Notes under the pieces: generated by a model
Seen by the model: the letters and a program-made list of their open reading frames with translations, nothing else
What the model was told of the DNA's origin: nothing
Databases searched by the model: none
Position numbers and translations under genes: made by a program
Part shown: positions 32,507-44,855 of the stretch, one piece after another
How the letters are laid out: each line of letters starts with the position of its first letter
How positions within the stretch are numbered: the first letter of the stretch is position 1
From: Hyphodiscus hymeniophilus
Taxonomy: Eukaryota > Ascomycota > Leotiomycetes > Helotiales > Hyphodiscaceae
Direction: 5' to 3'
Length of the DNA stretch: 64,000 nt
NCBI GenBank assembly: GCA_016508695.1
Contig: VNKQ01000014.1
Coordinates: 1,054,001 to 1,118,000, forward strand

Positions 32507-34713
32507 ATGTCAGGTGAGTGCATAGGATCCAGGAACGGCCTGTAGGCCAAGTAATTACTTACCAATCACTGATCAGATGAAACCTACAATGCAAGCTATA
32601 CATCATTAGGAGCTTCCTCCGTAGCCTCGGGATCTGTGGAGCAAGCAGGACAGGACTTTCGCTTCGTTGAAGTCGGAGGTTCTTCCAAGCAAGATGAAGA
32701 GGCAAGAACAGTAATCCGAGCCCATGTCATGAGAGACTTCTATGGTAAGAGGAGGCAAGGGAAAGAACCCAATCACCACGTTGAGATCCTCTCTGCCGTA
32801 TCCTCCAAAGAAGGCGTGTCCCAGCAAGCACGGCGGTTCAGGAACGGCCCTCATGGCCTCCAGGAAGTGGCCAAGAATCGAAGAAGACGCACCCCAAAGG
32901 TAAGGGAAAACGTAACAACCTTGAACGTCCCATTCGTCGATGCGCCTAGAATTGCCCACATACCACCGCCATATTTCCCATTCGCTGAAGGCGCAGGTGA
33001 AGGTGGCTCATTATCTCCTTCAAGTAACCGTACCAGCCAACCAGACCGGACAGGAGGAAATGTACGGCCGGCTCAGGGCAATTCATCGGCTCTAGATAAC
33101 CAAGGATACCTTATTGGATCAGGCCCCCTGACGGCCCTCCTGGGGCCCATCGATCCATTCGATACTCTCCCATTGCCTAACAATCCTCGAACGCACATTC
33201 TTATCTATCATGGTCAGTCTCAGATCTCGCAAAATGAATATCTTCTGTGAACGTTCTTGCCATAGTTATGATGTTCCACCTACTTCTCATTCCTTCGTTC
33301 TGGTCTAGGGCTCTGTATATGTTGAGTGTGGAGATGGCTATGGCCTAGCTGACTGCGTCCGTAGCCAACAATGGCATTCTCGCGTCTCCTTTGATGGGAC
33401 AGCTTCGTACCGAATGGCTGTCTCTTGCCATGAAGGACCTAGCTATGTTCCACATATGTCTATCCCATTACGCTGGCAACTATGGACTTGCCAAACAGGA
33501 GAATGACCCGGACGAGGCTGTACGATTGAGGATGGAATCTATGAGAATCGTCAATCAGAGGCTCGATGACCAAGAGGCTGCTCTTTCTGATGGCACGATG
33601 GGTACTGTAGCAAGTCTGTCATCATACGAGGCAAGGCTTTTTAATTTCAGGGTAAACACAATCCGTAAGACTGTGCTGATAGCTCCGTGTCTGTTTAGGC
33701 TACGAATGGATCTCTATCGGCAGTCCAAACCCATCTGCAGGGTCTCGTGAAGATGGTACGCCTGAAAGGTGGAATAGAAAAGAGCGGAATGAACCCATAT
33801 ACTTCGCGTTTGGTCTTCTGGTAATATCTCGTCCCACCGCTGGCAATTGTGAACTGGACACTAAAGCAATACATTCATCGGCAGGGCTGATCTCAATTGT
33901 GCAAATACGCTCGGATGTGACCCATTGTTCCCGCCTCCCGAATCCCATACTATCGGCGCCCATGGTCGGCCACGTCAAACTCACAGACGTTCGACATCGA
34001 ATACATCTTTTGGAGGAGAGAGTGTGGCCAGCTTGGTCGAGCTTCATGTCTTACACGAAGACTTGTTTTCCATTATCATGGATCTGCGCTATCTTGCAGA
34101 AATCAGTTACTCCTCTAGCCGGCGCCAAACGATTGATAGAGGTGAGCAGATAATGAGAAGCGACGAGATCTACTCACTTGAGAGAAGTCTTTTGATCCTT
34201 TCGAACTTGTGCGAACCTCGTAACTTCGTCACTTCATGTTGCATTGCGTCCATAATATTCATCGACAACCATCTGCGCAACATAGCTTTCATTGCACGAA
34301 TCATGGGAAGACATGTTGCGAGGCTCAAACTTTCGATGGAGCTATTCTTAGAGCAGCCATCGAGTTTCGCTGCAAATTCGACTACTCCAAGAACCATACT
34401 CTGGGCTCTGTACATTGGAGGTATTGCGGCTGGCAGTAGACCAGAACGTGATTGGTTCGTGGCACAACTGGTGAACTTCTGCGATCATCTTAAGCTCGGC
34501 AGCTGGGACGACGCTGAGGGAGTCTTGAAAACTTTCTTGTGGCCCGCGGCTTGGAATTGTGAAGGGATGGTGCTTTGGGAGGGCCTGGAGGATGCTCAGA
34601 TGATGCATCGCGGCCCTGCCGGTGCAGCTGACAATTTTGAAGATACCGTACAGCTTGGTATGCAGATGTTGCCTCGCGAAGGCGAGGCGTCTTCCTCCAG
34701 TGGATTCAGATGA
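32507..34713 (+). CDS. fungal-specific regulator-like protein (Fungal_trans_2), no zinc cluster
   Basis: Protein with the C-terminal fungal regulator domain but no Zn2Cys6 motif. The start at 32507 (ATGTCAG|GTGAGT) joins 32578 to give MSDETYNASYTSLG. The N-terminal part has FRFVEVGGSSKQDEEARTVI and RAHVMRDF, a motif common in this family, then a basic stretch KNRRRRTPK. Later exons carry LRTEWLSLAMKDLAMFHICL, RMESMRIVNQRLDD, QTHLQGLVKMVRLKGGIE and the C-terminal helices ending DWFVAQLVNFCDHLKLGSW. The junctions at about 33675-33698 and 33818-33882 keep frame. The segment 33214-33370 is unclear and could hide one or two introns or a damaged exon. Probably nuclear; function unknown. Confidence 0.75.
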
Positions 34714-35085
34714 GCCGTTTCTTGCCTAGGTATCATCGCACTTGATGCTTCAACGAATATCCCAAACAAGCAGGCACAGAACAGGATGGATGTACGATTC
34801 AAAGGTTGCAGAATCCAAAAAAGTATTGGAAGAGGTTTAAATGGTCTTTGTTGAAGACTGTTCATCAGAAGATATCCGAGCTTCAAGATGCCCAGGAAGA
34901 TAGATGGTCTGAATTCGCTAGTAATTCGGTCCCTGACGCTAAAAGCGGGCTGCATTCTCCGGACATCTGGTGTCGTCATGGACATCGAATCATCTAATTC
35001 CTTTCTCAGCACATATGAACATTTAACGGATGTATTAGGCCTTGAAGGACCTCCTTACAAACCACAAAATTAGAAGAAATCGAAA
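34714..35085. other. intergenic region
   Basis: About 370 bp upstream of the photolyase/cryptochrome gene; probable promoter, no gene seen. Confidence 0.45.
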
Positions 35086-37084
35086 ATGCCGAATACGAGA
35101 GTTATTTACTGGTTTCGGACAGATTTGAGACTGCACGACTCTCCAGCCCTACAAGCAGCATTGGGTCTACATCCGGAAGCTTTTTGGCCTGTATGGACAT
35201 GGGATCCGCATTATGTCTACAGAGCGAGGGTTGGAGTAAATAGATGGCAATTCTTGTGAGCTCAGCAACCTCGAGACAAAGTCGCATCAGCTAACATTTT
35301 GAAGAACTGACTGCCAGAATGACCTCTCCAAGTCAATCACAAAACTGAACAAGAAGTCGAAGTTGTTTCTCATGAGAGAGGCCCCCCAGACCTTGTTTCC
35401 TAAGCTCTTCAAAGCTTGGAAAATCACCCACTTGGTGTTTGAGAAGGATACCGATGCTTATGCACGTGATCGAGATGCTAATGTCATCAAAGCAGCGGAA
35501 GAAGCTGGCGTTCAAGTAATTGTTCGATCCGGTAGAACACTCTGGGACAGCGACTTATTGGTAGAGAAGAACCATGGGAAGCCCACAATGAGCATAAGCC
35601 AAGTTCAAAATGCTGGGCCAAAGATTGGGCTTATCCCGAGACCTATTCCAGCACCAAAGTCTCTCCCGGATCCAGGACCAACGAATCTAGATTTCAAGCA
35701 AGATGAGCCCGATCAAAGACCCGACTTCAATGGGAAGTCCCGTCAATCTGCCGACAAATCATATGAAAAAATCGCAGGTCCAAAAGGAGACTTTGCTGTG
35801 CCTACGTTGGAAGAACTTGGCTTCCCCTCAGCAACCTCGGCGCACCGAGGGGGAGAGACGATTGGTTTGAAAATTCTTGACAATATCATATCGGACGAGA
35901 CCTACACTGCGACCTTCGAAAAGCCGAAAACTTCTCCAGCAGCTTTTGATCCTCAAGCAACCACACTTCTGTCACCACATCTGCATTTCGGTAGTCTGAG
36001 CATTCGCGAGTTCTACTGGCGAGTCCAAGACATCGTCACGACCTTCAAAGGCAAAGCTTCTCAGCCCCCCGTTTCGTTGACCGGACAGCTGCTGTTCCGC
36101 GACATGTATTTCGGCGCCCAAGCGAAACTTGGGTACTCTTTCGGTCAGACAATGTATAATTCTCACTGTCGCTTCATTCCTTGGCATCTTCCGAGCAAAG
36201 TGAATCACGAAACTAAGCTCGTCACTGGTGAATATCATATCGATTCCACAGAAGCAGAGGAGTGGTTTCAACGGTGGAAATGGGGACGGACGGGATTCCC
36301 TTGGATTGATGCCCTCATGAGACAACTCCGGAAAGATGGTTGGATCCATCATCTAGGTCGCCACGCCGTGGCTTGTTTCTTAACTCGCGGGGGCTGCTAT
36401 GTTTCATGGGAACGCGGAGCTGAGGTATTCGAAGAATGGTTGCTGGACCATGAAACAGCTTCCAATGCAGGCAACTGGCAGTGGCTATCTTGCACGGCGT
36501 TCTTCGCCCAGTTTTATCGATGTTACAGCCCTGTCGCATTTCCAAAGAAGTGGGACAAGGAAGGAGCGTTCGTGCGGAAGTATGTTCCGGAGCTGAAGAA
36601 TCTGGACGACAAGTATATTTATGAGCCTTGGACAGCACCGTTAGCAAATCAAAAAAAGGCTGGTGTCAAGATTCAGGGTAATGGGTCAGAGGATGTACAG
36701 GGTGTATATCCCAAACCTATGTTTGACTTTGGGGAGCGGAGGACGGTTTGTCTTGATGGCATGAAGAAGGCATATCAAGTGGGCTTGTATGGGGATGATG
36801 CGAAGGTCATCGATGGGTCGTGGAGGAAGCTGTTTGACGACCATGGCGAAGGGCCGACGGAGGGGGAAAGCTTCGAGGATGCGATGGGCCCCAGCGCCGG
36901 AAGTGAAGACAAAATCCGAGAAGGTCCAGAGCATGGATTTGATGACGATGGCGCGATTGAGGAAGATGAGAGTGGTGCGAAAGAGATTGGTGGGGAGTCG
37001 AAAGGCGGCGAAAAAAGAGGCTCAAAACGAAAGGCAGGCCAGAAAACATTGGATGCGCACTTCAAAAAGCTGAAGACTGGTTGA
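35086..37084 (+). CDS. (6-4) photolyase / cryptochrome family flavoprotein
   Basis: Blue-light flavoprotein that repairs (6-4) photoproducts and/or acts as a photoreceptor (CryA-type). Exons 35086-35255 and 35305-37084 (49 nt intron, GCTAAC branch point) give 649 residues. The N-terminal photolyase domain is TRVIYWFRTDLRLHDSPAL. The FAD domain carries GRTGFPWIDALMRQLRKDGW, then HHLGRHAVACFLTRG, which holds the two His residues of (6-4) photolyases. ASNAGNWQWLSCTAFF follows in the flavin-binding region, then KYIYEPW. The splice restores QFLLTDCQNDLS at the joint. The acidic/basic C-terminal extension of about 100 residues ends in KRKAGQKTLDAHFKK, which resembles a nuclear localisation signal next to a PCNA-interaction motif. 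Both repair and signalling are possible. Confidence 0.93.
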
Positions 37085-38964
37085 GACGTAATTCAACTCA
37101 GAAAATCAACGACCAAACCCTAACAAGCATCTTGATGCAAGTGTCGACGCAGTCACGTTGCTAGGGCCGCTTTCCGGCTATTGTTTGTTGATCTCGCCAA
37201 TAGCGGCGAATATATCTTCAGCTTTAGTTCACTCCACGTCATTGACTTCGCGAATGCGGCCGCATTACCTGGCCAAAATGGAAAAAGAGCAAAAAAATAA
37301 ACGCGAGAAGCTGTAACAACAGCAACAGCAATAGTGCAAAGGGGAGGAAATAGAAACGGGAGTTCCCAAGACGGAAAGAACACTGTCAGATGATGTCGCC
37401 CCAAATGGCAAAAGAAATACAGATACTCACTCTACCCCAAGTATAGACAAAGTCTATAAATCTAAAGTCTTCACTCTCGGCCACCCGGTCTTCACTTGAA
37501 GGGGGACCAGCCGAGGTGGCAAGAACAAAAAGTCTTGTAATGATATATAAAGGTACCACACGCTTAAGCACGGAAGCAAATCCGCAACGCAATGAAGCCG
37601 AGGGTGCTGCTCAATTACCGGTTCGGCCATTGTTGTTGCTATTTGAGGCTGGTGATAGATTATTGCCGTTTTCAAACACGGAGTCCCGACACAGCCCTAA
37701 TGTTACTTTGGACATATGGAAATCAACAGAGACATTGAATTTCAGACTGCCACCACCTTGCCTTCGTCTGCCTTTTCCAGCCCACAATCATTCAGGAATC
37801 TCATAGCATTGATCAGACACGGCTGTGATGTGCCTCTTATTTTGCATCGAAGCCATCAACCTCTTCTCGTTCTACGCTTGCTCAATCTACATCGATGTAA
37901 TCACTGCTGGTATTCGTTAGGTAGGTGAGAGCGATCACAGCACGTACTTAGATCCAAGCAACAGCTCAGCTATTATCGATGAAACAAAATCTTCACGCCA
38001 CTCTTCCATTCGAGCAACTTTCCTGACATCCCGTCACAATCAGTAGCAACCTGCACCGACGAGCGTGGTACAAATACGTACATGTTCGAGACCCGACCTG
38101 CTCATACTCCCCAATGAGCGGCACCTCCGACCAGAATTCCTCCCTCTGAAGAACGCTGAATTGCTTCAATTATTCGCGAAATGTGGGCGGCGAAACTATC
38201 TGACCTTCAGCCGCATCGACATCAAATACAGGGTGAACAGCGACAGTTCTCGTGGATATAATAGGGATGATTGTCGTCTTGCGTAATCAGCTATCCAGTG
38301 ACTCTTAAGTGGCAGCCCCGAGTCGTGCTCGATAGCAAGCTGATCCTTGGCCAAACGAAGTATTCCTACTCAAAGACGAGACTGGTTAAAGGACTTCTGA
38401 TTATTCGTCAACGTTGTTCATAAATTGCTTGCACCTAATGAATACCTGATCACTTCTATGCATGAAACACCTTGGTTCAGAGTGATTGTGCTTCCAATTG
38501 CTATTTTATTGAATCTAGATGCATAATACAGCCTGACGCCCCTTTCCTGCCAATGGCAATCTATCCCAAAACGCCAGATCCCCCACTCTTCTCGAAGATG
38601 CCGCGTCTAATCGTCCCACTCTTCGTCAAGTTGATCTATCAGTCGGTTCTCGTCTTCTGGTCCACTGCCTCTTCCTCTCCCTTGGCCATTTGCTGAGACA
38701 GAAAGAGCGCTATAGCCTCTTCTACTGGGCATAAATCCAGCGCAGGAGGATGTGGCGATGATGAACATATCCTTTGGTTGTTAGTATAAATCGGCGGAAA
38801 TTTCTTAAAATGAAAAGTGTGTGAGACGAGGAAAATAGGTTTGAACGCCGCCCAATGCTATTTCCATACCCCAAAGCTATGCGTAAAAAAGATTGCTGTA
38901 TATGCTCGGAGGTCATCGATCGAAAGACAGGGGTTTTCTTGAATCAATACAGCCAGTGGGCTGA
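37085..38964. other. 1.9 kb convergent intergenic region
   Basis: Lies between the 3' ends of the photolyase and Atg27-like genes. Several short frames exist but none has domain character. No RNA gene or repeat recognised. Confidence 0.45.
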
Positions 38965-40003
38965 TCATGAAAGATGAGCATCTTCCCAAGAACCCCTCGA
39001 TTTGGACATGAACGACCTTCTCGAAGGCCGGACCTCCATAGTAGGCAGAATCCCATCCCTGACAGAGAACACGCGGGGGAAAATCATCTGCTTCGGCCTC
39101 TGAAGACAATTGTGCCCGCTCACCTTTATAAAGCTACCAATTCCCGCCCACATGCTATAATTCGGTAACTGTCTCCATCCTCGAGCATGCGCCACATTTC
39201 GTTGGTAGAACACGCCACCTAGGAAGTATACGAGAATCGCTATGACGCCTATAATTGCGAACACTGCTGCTGGTCCTACTCCTTGTTTCGCAGGTTGAGC
39301 TGTTGTGCATGCATGTTTTGACAGGACTTCGAAGTGATAGGCGCACTCGTCCGGATCAACGCCAACGAATGTAGCAGACGTTGTAGTTGAGAGAGGATCT
39401 TTGTCGCAATGAAAAGATATTGTGGTTGACTTTTGGCGAGCCCCCCGCTTCCCTTGCTACTATCGTCGTCATCTTCATCCCATCGCTTCCGCGACCGTGC
39501 ATATTTCCCTCCACAAGGCGATCCATTTGTGTATTGCAGAACCAGTCTCCTCCCTCTGAGCGTCAAGTTTGCTGATTGTTGTCTGCAATTTAGGTCAGCG
39601 CAAAGCGACTAGTGCATACCCTTCTTTCAGCGACCAACCCTAGAGAATATGTCTTGTCTTCAAACTCATAGAAGGCACTGACGTTCTTCCAACGGTCGTT
39701 CTGGATGCCAACCACGTCTTCCACATCCTCCACGACCGGCGCGCAGATGTTTAACGTGAAGTTGGACTTGTAATCATATCCCTTAGCATGCCAGCTATCT
39801 ATCTTGTCATTCTTCCCAGCTTTTTTCCCGTCTGTAAGATGTAGTATTGATAATGGTCTCAAATCATAGAAGGAGCCGGTCGTCGAGGCAATGGTACATG
39901 GTTCGATGGGCTTTTTCGTGTCGTCCGGGGCAACAGCGGCATGAGCTCCTTTGTGCAGCGCAACTGCAAGGAGAAGGGAGCAGGAGAAGGATGGCAATAG
40001 CAT
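38965..40003 (-). CDS. ATG27: Atg27-like type I membrane protein (MRH fold), apparent frameshift
   Basis: Autophagy-related receptor-like protein that cycles between Golgi, endosome and vacuole. Start at 40003: signal peptide MLLPSFSCSLLLAVALHKGAHA, then the luminal MRH-type domain with FYDLRPLSILHL, YKSNFTLNICAPVVED and FEDKTYSLG. An intron 39638-39583 (GTTGGT donor) joins to QQSANLTLRGRRLVLQYTNG. Downstream, STTISFHCDKDP, FVGVDPDECAYHFEV and the single TM helix AAVFAIIGVIAILVYFLGG are in the frame one base away. The shift falls at a run of six G (plus-strand C 39441-39446). No intron by the usual rules fixes it without losing the conserved SPC cysteine. It is either a sequencing error or a real 1 nt loss. 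The 3' end is uncertain after 39126, where a donor-like GTGAGC is read through. Confidence 0.75.
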
Positions 40004-41344
40004 TGTGAATATGGCTGGGAGCGTACTGATAGCGCCTGCGGGCGCAAAATAATGAGGCGTTGGCACTATAGCTCCTGATGGTGTATCAAAACGTGGATGT
40101 TCAAGACACGAAACTCGAACGCCTTTTCGTCAAGAGCCAGATATCGGACGGGATTTCCCATGCGGAAGGCTTGCACGTGACCTTGTCACTGTGGGGGTGG
40201 GCGGGGGCTACCTATCATCCGTTGGCCACTAATTCTCGTGATAGCTATGAAGGCATGTCCTAAACCAGGAAGTTGTGTCCTCGAGCGCGATATCAGCTGG
40301 GAATTTCTGTACAAAAATTCCGTTTCATCGAGCTGTCTAGCACTTTTACCTCCCCTGTTGTTGTGCCAGCCTAAGTTACTTGCATATCTCGCAGGTGTTT
40401 GCACCACGTCTCCTAAGATCATCAAAACAGAGACAACCTCTCCAATCGAGGTAGTTTTGCAAAGATTCAAAACATGGTATGTAATTGGGCCCAATTGAGG
40501 ACATTACTGGAAGCAAAGTGATGGAGGTACACAGTAACATAATGGTATTCGGAGTAACAGATCAAGAATCTTCAGCGAGTTCCAGTGATACATTACCCCA
40601 ATGACCACACTGCATGACGAATTTGGTATCATTTGGGAATAGATGGCATCCAGAATTCGCTCAGTGTATGATAAAACCGAAGTCTCGGGGGAAAAAAGGG
40701 TCGTGGAGTGTCTGATAAGTCGATACTTGGATATATGAGTACATACTGATCCAGTTCCTGGCAGCGCAGCAGCCAAATAGCCAAAATCAATGAGTGCAGC
40801 TCTTCATCGACGCCCACCTGTGGAGTGTCAGAACCGGAGGAGACCTTCAAATGTCAAAACTGAATCACTCGAACAGTCTTAAGCGATGGAGGTGCAAATA
40901 CATATAAATTCAAACTCTTGAGAGATCCTGCTTGATTCTTCTTCGTCTCGGGCTTTTGAGCAGAGATACCCAAGGAGGAAATCCTGATCGAATATTGGCT
41001 GTGGTATTTGTACATAAGGTTGGTACGCGGATGACTGACTACTCGAGTACGAGGCACCAGAGGAGCTGTCGTCTACCGAGTTCCAAAGCATTGCACAGCC
41101 ACCATTGCCCCTGAAAATCAGCCACAGGCCCACAGAGCAACTCCTGGATTGGGGGCGTGCAGATTGAAGACATCATCAAAGCGAAAACACGCCGCATCTA
41201 GTAATCGCCCATACCGTGCCATACAAGGTAGCAAAAGCCAAGCTCGACCGTTACTCACAACTGAATTAATACTTAAGGCCCAAGCATGATAAACTAATTC
41301 GATTCTACACCCACGTCTCCATTTTACTTGTCAATTCTTTCACC
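40004..41344. other. divergent intergenic region between Atg27-like and ERG24 genes
   Basis: About 1.3 kb between divergent start codons; promoters at both ends. No supportable gene in between. Confidence 0.45.
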
Positions 41345-42934
41345 ATGGCGCCGAAAACTTCGAACCAAATCAAAGCCAAGCATGCAGAAACGCACGGCTA
41401 TGAATTTGGAGGACCGCAAGTCTAAAGGCTCAATTTATGGAGATGATGCTAATATTTGATAGACTGGGCGCGTTTGGCATCTCCTTTGGTCTGCCGCTTG
41501 TCTGCTACCTTTCGACTTTCCTCTGTAACGACATTGCCGGTTGTCCAGTACCTTCCGTCCTCACTCCTTCGACCTTGACAATTGATACCCTAAAACAAGA
41601 GATTGGGTGGCCTACAAACGGGGTATGGGGCCTAGCAAGTTGGGATGTATCTGCGAAAGTACTGGGATACTACCTCTTTTCTATGATCTTGCACCGACTG
41701 TTGCCGGGAGAAGAAGTTGTAGGCACCGAGCTTGCGAGTGGAGGCAAGCTCAAATACAAATTCAACAGTATGTACTCAACCCTAGCTTCGAGCCCAGAAC
41801 TAATATTGCGCAGCTTGGTCATCTGCAATGGCCACTCTTACCATTCTTGCAGCCGGAACCGTTGCTCAAGGAGTCGATTTCCCTGTCTGGCCTTTTATAT
41901 ATGACAACTACCTGCAAATCCTCACAGCCAATATTTTGATAGCCTACGCACTCGGAACTTTTGTGTACATCCGCAGTTTCAGCGTGAAATCAGGCAATAC
42001 CGAGCAGCGGGAGCTCGCAGCAGGAGGACATTCAGGAAATATGCTATACGACTGGTATATTGGGCGCGAGCTCAACCCACGCATTACTCTCCCATTGTTT
42101 GGCGAAATCGACATCAAAGTGTTCATGGAACTACGCCCAGGGATGCTGGGCTGGATCCTCCTCAATTTCACATTCATGGCGCGACAATACAAAAACTATG
42201 GATATATCACAGACAGCATTCTGCTCGTTACAGGCTTCCAAACCCTATACGTGTTCGATTCCTGGTGGATGGAACCTGCGATGCTCACAACAATGGATAT
42301 TACAACTGATGGATTCGGCTTCATGCTCGCATTCGGAGATCTAGTCTGGGTTCCCTTCATCTACTCCCTCCAAGCGCGCTACCTGGCAGTCTACCCCCTG
42401 TCCCTCGGCTTCGTGGGTTCTGCAGGTGTCCTAGCCGTGCTAGCCACGGGGTATACCATCTTCCGCGGTGCCAACAATGAGAAAAATCGCTTTAGAACCA
42501 ATCCCAATGATCCCCGAGTCGCACATCTTAAATATATCGAGACGAAATCAGGTTCGAAATTGTTGATTTCGGGATGGTGGGGCACGGTTAGACATATTAA
42601 TTACACTGGCGATTGGATCCAGTCATGGGCATATTGCTTGCCAACCGGTATTGCCGGTTATCTCGTCAACCACAACTCGGTGGCTCCCACAAGTGGTCAG
42701 TCAGCTGTCGATGGATCGTATGTGTATTCCGGCCCAACCATGCACACAGAGATTGTTCAAGGCGCCGCGAAGGGCTGGGGAATGATCTTCACGTATTTCT
42801 ACGTAGTATACTTCGGGGTCTTGCTCATTCACCGCGAGTTGAGGGATGAGGAGAAGTGTTTGAGGAAGTATGGTGATGATTGGAAGAGATATCGGGAGAT
42901 TGTGAAGTACAGGATCATCCCCGGCATCTACTGA
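41345..42934 (+). CDS. ERG24: delta(14)-sterol reductase
   Basis: ER membrane enzyme of ergosterol biosynthesis that reduces the C14-15 double bond with NADPH after Erg11 demethylation; target of morpholine fungicides. Exons 41345-41415, 41463-41767 and 41814-42934 give 498 residues. The first intron has a GC donor (GCAAGT) and joins EFGGP to LGAFGISFGLPL. The multi-helix body includes LYDWYIGRELNPR (family signature 1, with GRELNPR) and KLLISGWWGTVRHINYTGDW. The C-terminal signature reads LLIHRELRDEEKCLRKYGDDW and ends in YRIIPGIY. Length and motifs match the ERG4/ERG24 family; Erg4 and Tm7sf2-like relatives are less likely given the start EFGGP. Confidence 0.95.
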
Positions 42935-43343
42935 GCTGCCGATGTACGATTACAGTGGTGAGGGACATGTTTTAGCGTGCTTAAGTGGCATTGCGTTGCA
43001 TTTGGTGGCATGTGAGAGCACTGCTTCATTCTTCAAATTGAGAAGCGTAATGTTAAGCGATTTTACATGTTTCGCGTGCCTGTTCTGACATCTGGCAGAC
43101 TTTTTATTCGTCTCTTATCTTGGAGGGCGGTAGTTTTTCGTAGAGGTATTTCAATAATAATTCGGCTCTAGAAAGTTCTCATGGGCACACTTCTCTTTTT
43201 GTCCACTTTGAAGTTATTTCACTCCATTAGGTGTTCAATGTAGTCCATAGCTTCGTGACCCTCCCTTCTTTTGAAATCCCATTCCGATTGATTTTCGCCG
43301 AAGCCTGTGTGAACTTCATGCATTTATTACGCCTTCAGATTCT
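42935..43343. other. convergent intergenic region
   Basis: About 400 bp of 3' flanking DNA of ERG24 and of the tail-anchored protein gene. No gene seen. Confidence 0.5.
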
Positions 43344-43922
43344 TCATTGTTGTCTGGTTTCCAGTGCCTGCCACAACGCGAATGCCACACCAGCACAGAC
43401 AAGAAGAAGGCCCAGAATTCTGAAGATCCCGACGTATGTGCTGTGGATGTTGTTGAGCTGTCCTGAGATGCGGGTTGAAATTGAGTTGAAGCGTGATATT
43501 TGGACTTCTGGGATCTGAGCCTCGATGTCGAGGTCGAGATTAATGGGACTAGCAAGGGTCAACGGGTGTGTGATTGAAAGATGGAAGACTTACAGGCTAT
43601 CTTCGAATGAAGGAGCTGTCGGGTTCGATGGATGGTTTGAAAGTGTAGTGGCGGCATCGGTGTTGTGGATATTGGCTTGCGACAGGGGCACAATAGGTAG
43701 AACGAGTAGAGGTGAAGGGATGGCTTCGTCGACGATGGGTGCTAAAGCACGAGCCGCTTCTCGACTGTATAGAGGGCTAGGTTGGTCACGGAGGTTGATG
43801 CTTGAGGGTTCAACATTTCTGATTTGCGGGGAAAGTCCAGAGATGGCAGCACGGGAACAGACACTTGGATGGTCTTCGCCTGCCGAAGTGTTGATTGTTA
43901 GATGGTTTGTCTGAGGAGCCAT
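43344..43922 (-). CDS. hypothetical protein with C-terminal membrane anchor
   Basis: Exons 43922-43594 and 43548-43344 (about 45 nt intron, GTAAG...CTAG) give 177 residues beginning MAPQTNHLTINTSAG. The first two thirds are polar and proline/serine rich with no recognised domain. Residues about 115-140 contain NLDLDIEAQIPEVQISRF. The end has a hydrophobic helix FRILGLLLVCAGVAFALW followed by a short polar tail, the layout of a tail-anchored protein of ER, mitochondria or endosomes. I do not recognise the family. An upstream in-frame extension exists to 44306 but its ATGs are less convincing. Confidence 0.6.
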
Positions 43923-44459
43923 CTCTATTGAGATGGATTCGTGCCAGTGGACTTGCAGGCTATGAACTATTAGCACCTGGTATGAGGGTGAAGATCTTGG
44001 GTGGGCGTGACGAACAGGGAAATCCTTCACCTGTCTTGCATTAATTCGGTAGACTATGTATGGAGATGTGTTTGAAAGCTTCTGTGTGCCGAGATCGTCT
44101 TGTGGACATTCATATAAATGGGTACCAAGATCGAAAGTCATTGTCGAAAGAATATGGGGCATCAGGATTGCTTCTATAGTCTTGAAATGCTGAAAAGTGC
44201 AAAAGCGAGTTGATGGTTGACATGCTTGTGGAATTACCGCATAAGGCTGTGTAGACGGCAGCGAAACCGAACAAGACGACCCAAAAGACAGGAAGCCGGT
44301 TGCCAAAAGGGGTGTAGTTTATCTCCGGCACTCTGAACTCCTGCTTCGTTGTGCACTTTTCTGCACTCTTGCGGAGAGGGTATCGCATTAGAACCCTGGA
44401 TAACACCCGAGCTAGAGACAAGGGTAGGGTAGGTAGGTGAAGGTGCCTCAAAATGCACT

Positions 44460-44597
44460 TTGTTGCACCTTTTTTTACACCTTTTTTTACACCTTTTTTT
44501 ACATCTTCTTTACATCTTTTTTGAAACTTCTTTTTAAACCCTCTTTACATCTTTTTTTTAACTTCTTTTTACACCTTTTTTTTTTACCTTTTTTTAG
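44460..44597. repeat. T-rich imperfect tandem repeat (ACACCTTTTTTT-like unit)
   Basis: A run of about 11-13 bp units of the form ACACC or ACATC followed by 5-10 T. The first three copies are nearly identical and later copies drift. On the other strand this is an A-rich purine tract. Confidence 0.85.
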
Positions 44598-44818
44598 CTT
44601 TTGCTACTTTTGCTACATTGGGCTACCTTTTGCTACATTTTAGTTGCTTTTTATTTACTTTGCATACTATCCATGCGAGCTGAGCTCCCATTCTGCCGAC
44701 AAGGATGTTTGTCGCAGCGCTACAGCAGGGCTCTCGCCCGAGTATTTGCACTTTTCTGCACTATCTCGATCCCCCCGGACTTATCAGAGTTGTGGCGCAC
44801 TTCCCTTTCAGGCTTGCC

Positions 44819-44855
44819 GACCTGCACTTTCCTGCACTTTCCTGCACTTTCCTGC
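44819..44855. repeat. CCTGCACTTT decanucleotide tandem repeat
   Basis: Three exact head-to-tail copies of CCTGCACTTT (44821-44850) flanked by partial copies, about 220 bp upstream of the Clr5 gene. Confidence 0.9.

Noticed and set aside
44437..44643. Open frame of a Phe/Leu/Thr-rich peptide with apparent membrane helices
   Set aside because: It is a translation of the T-rich tandem tract and not a credible gene.
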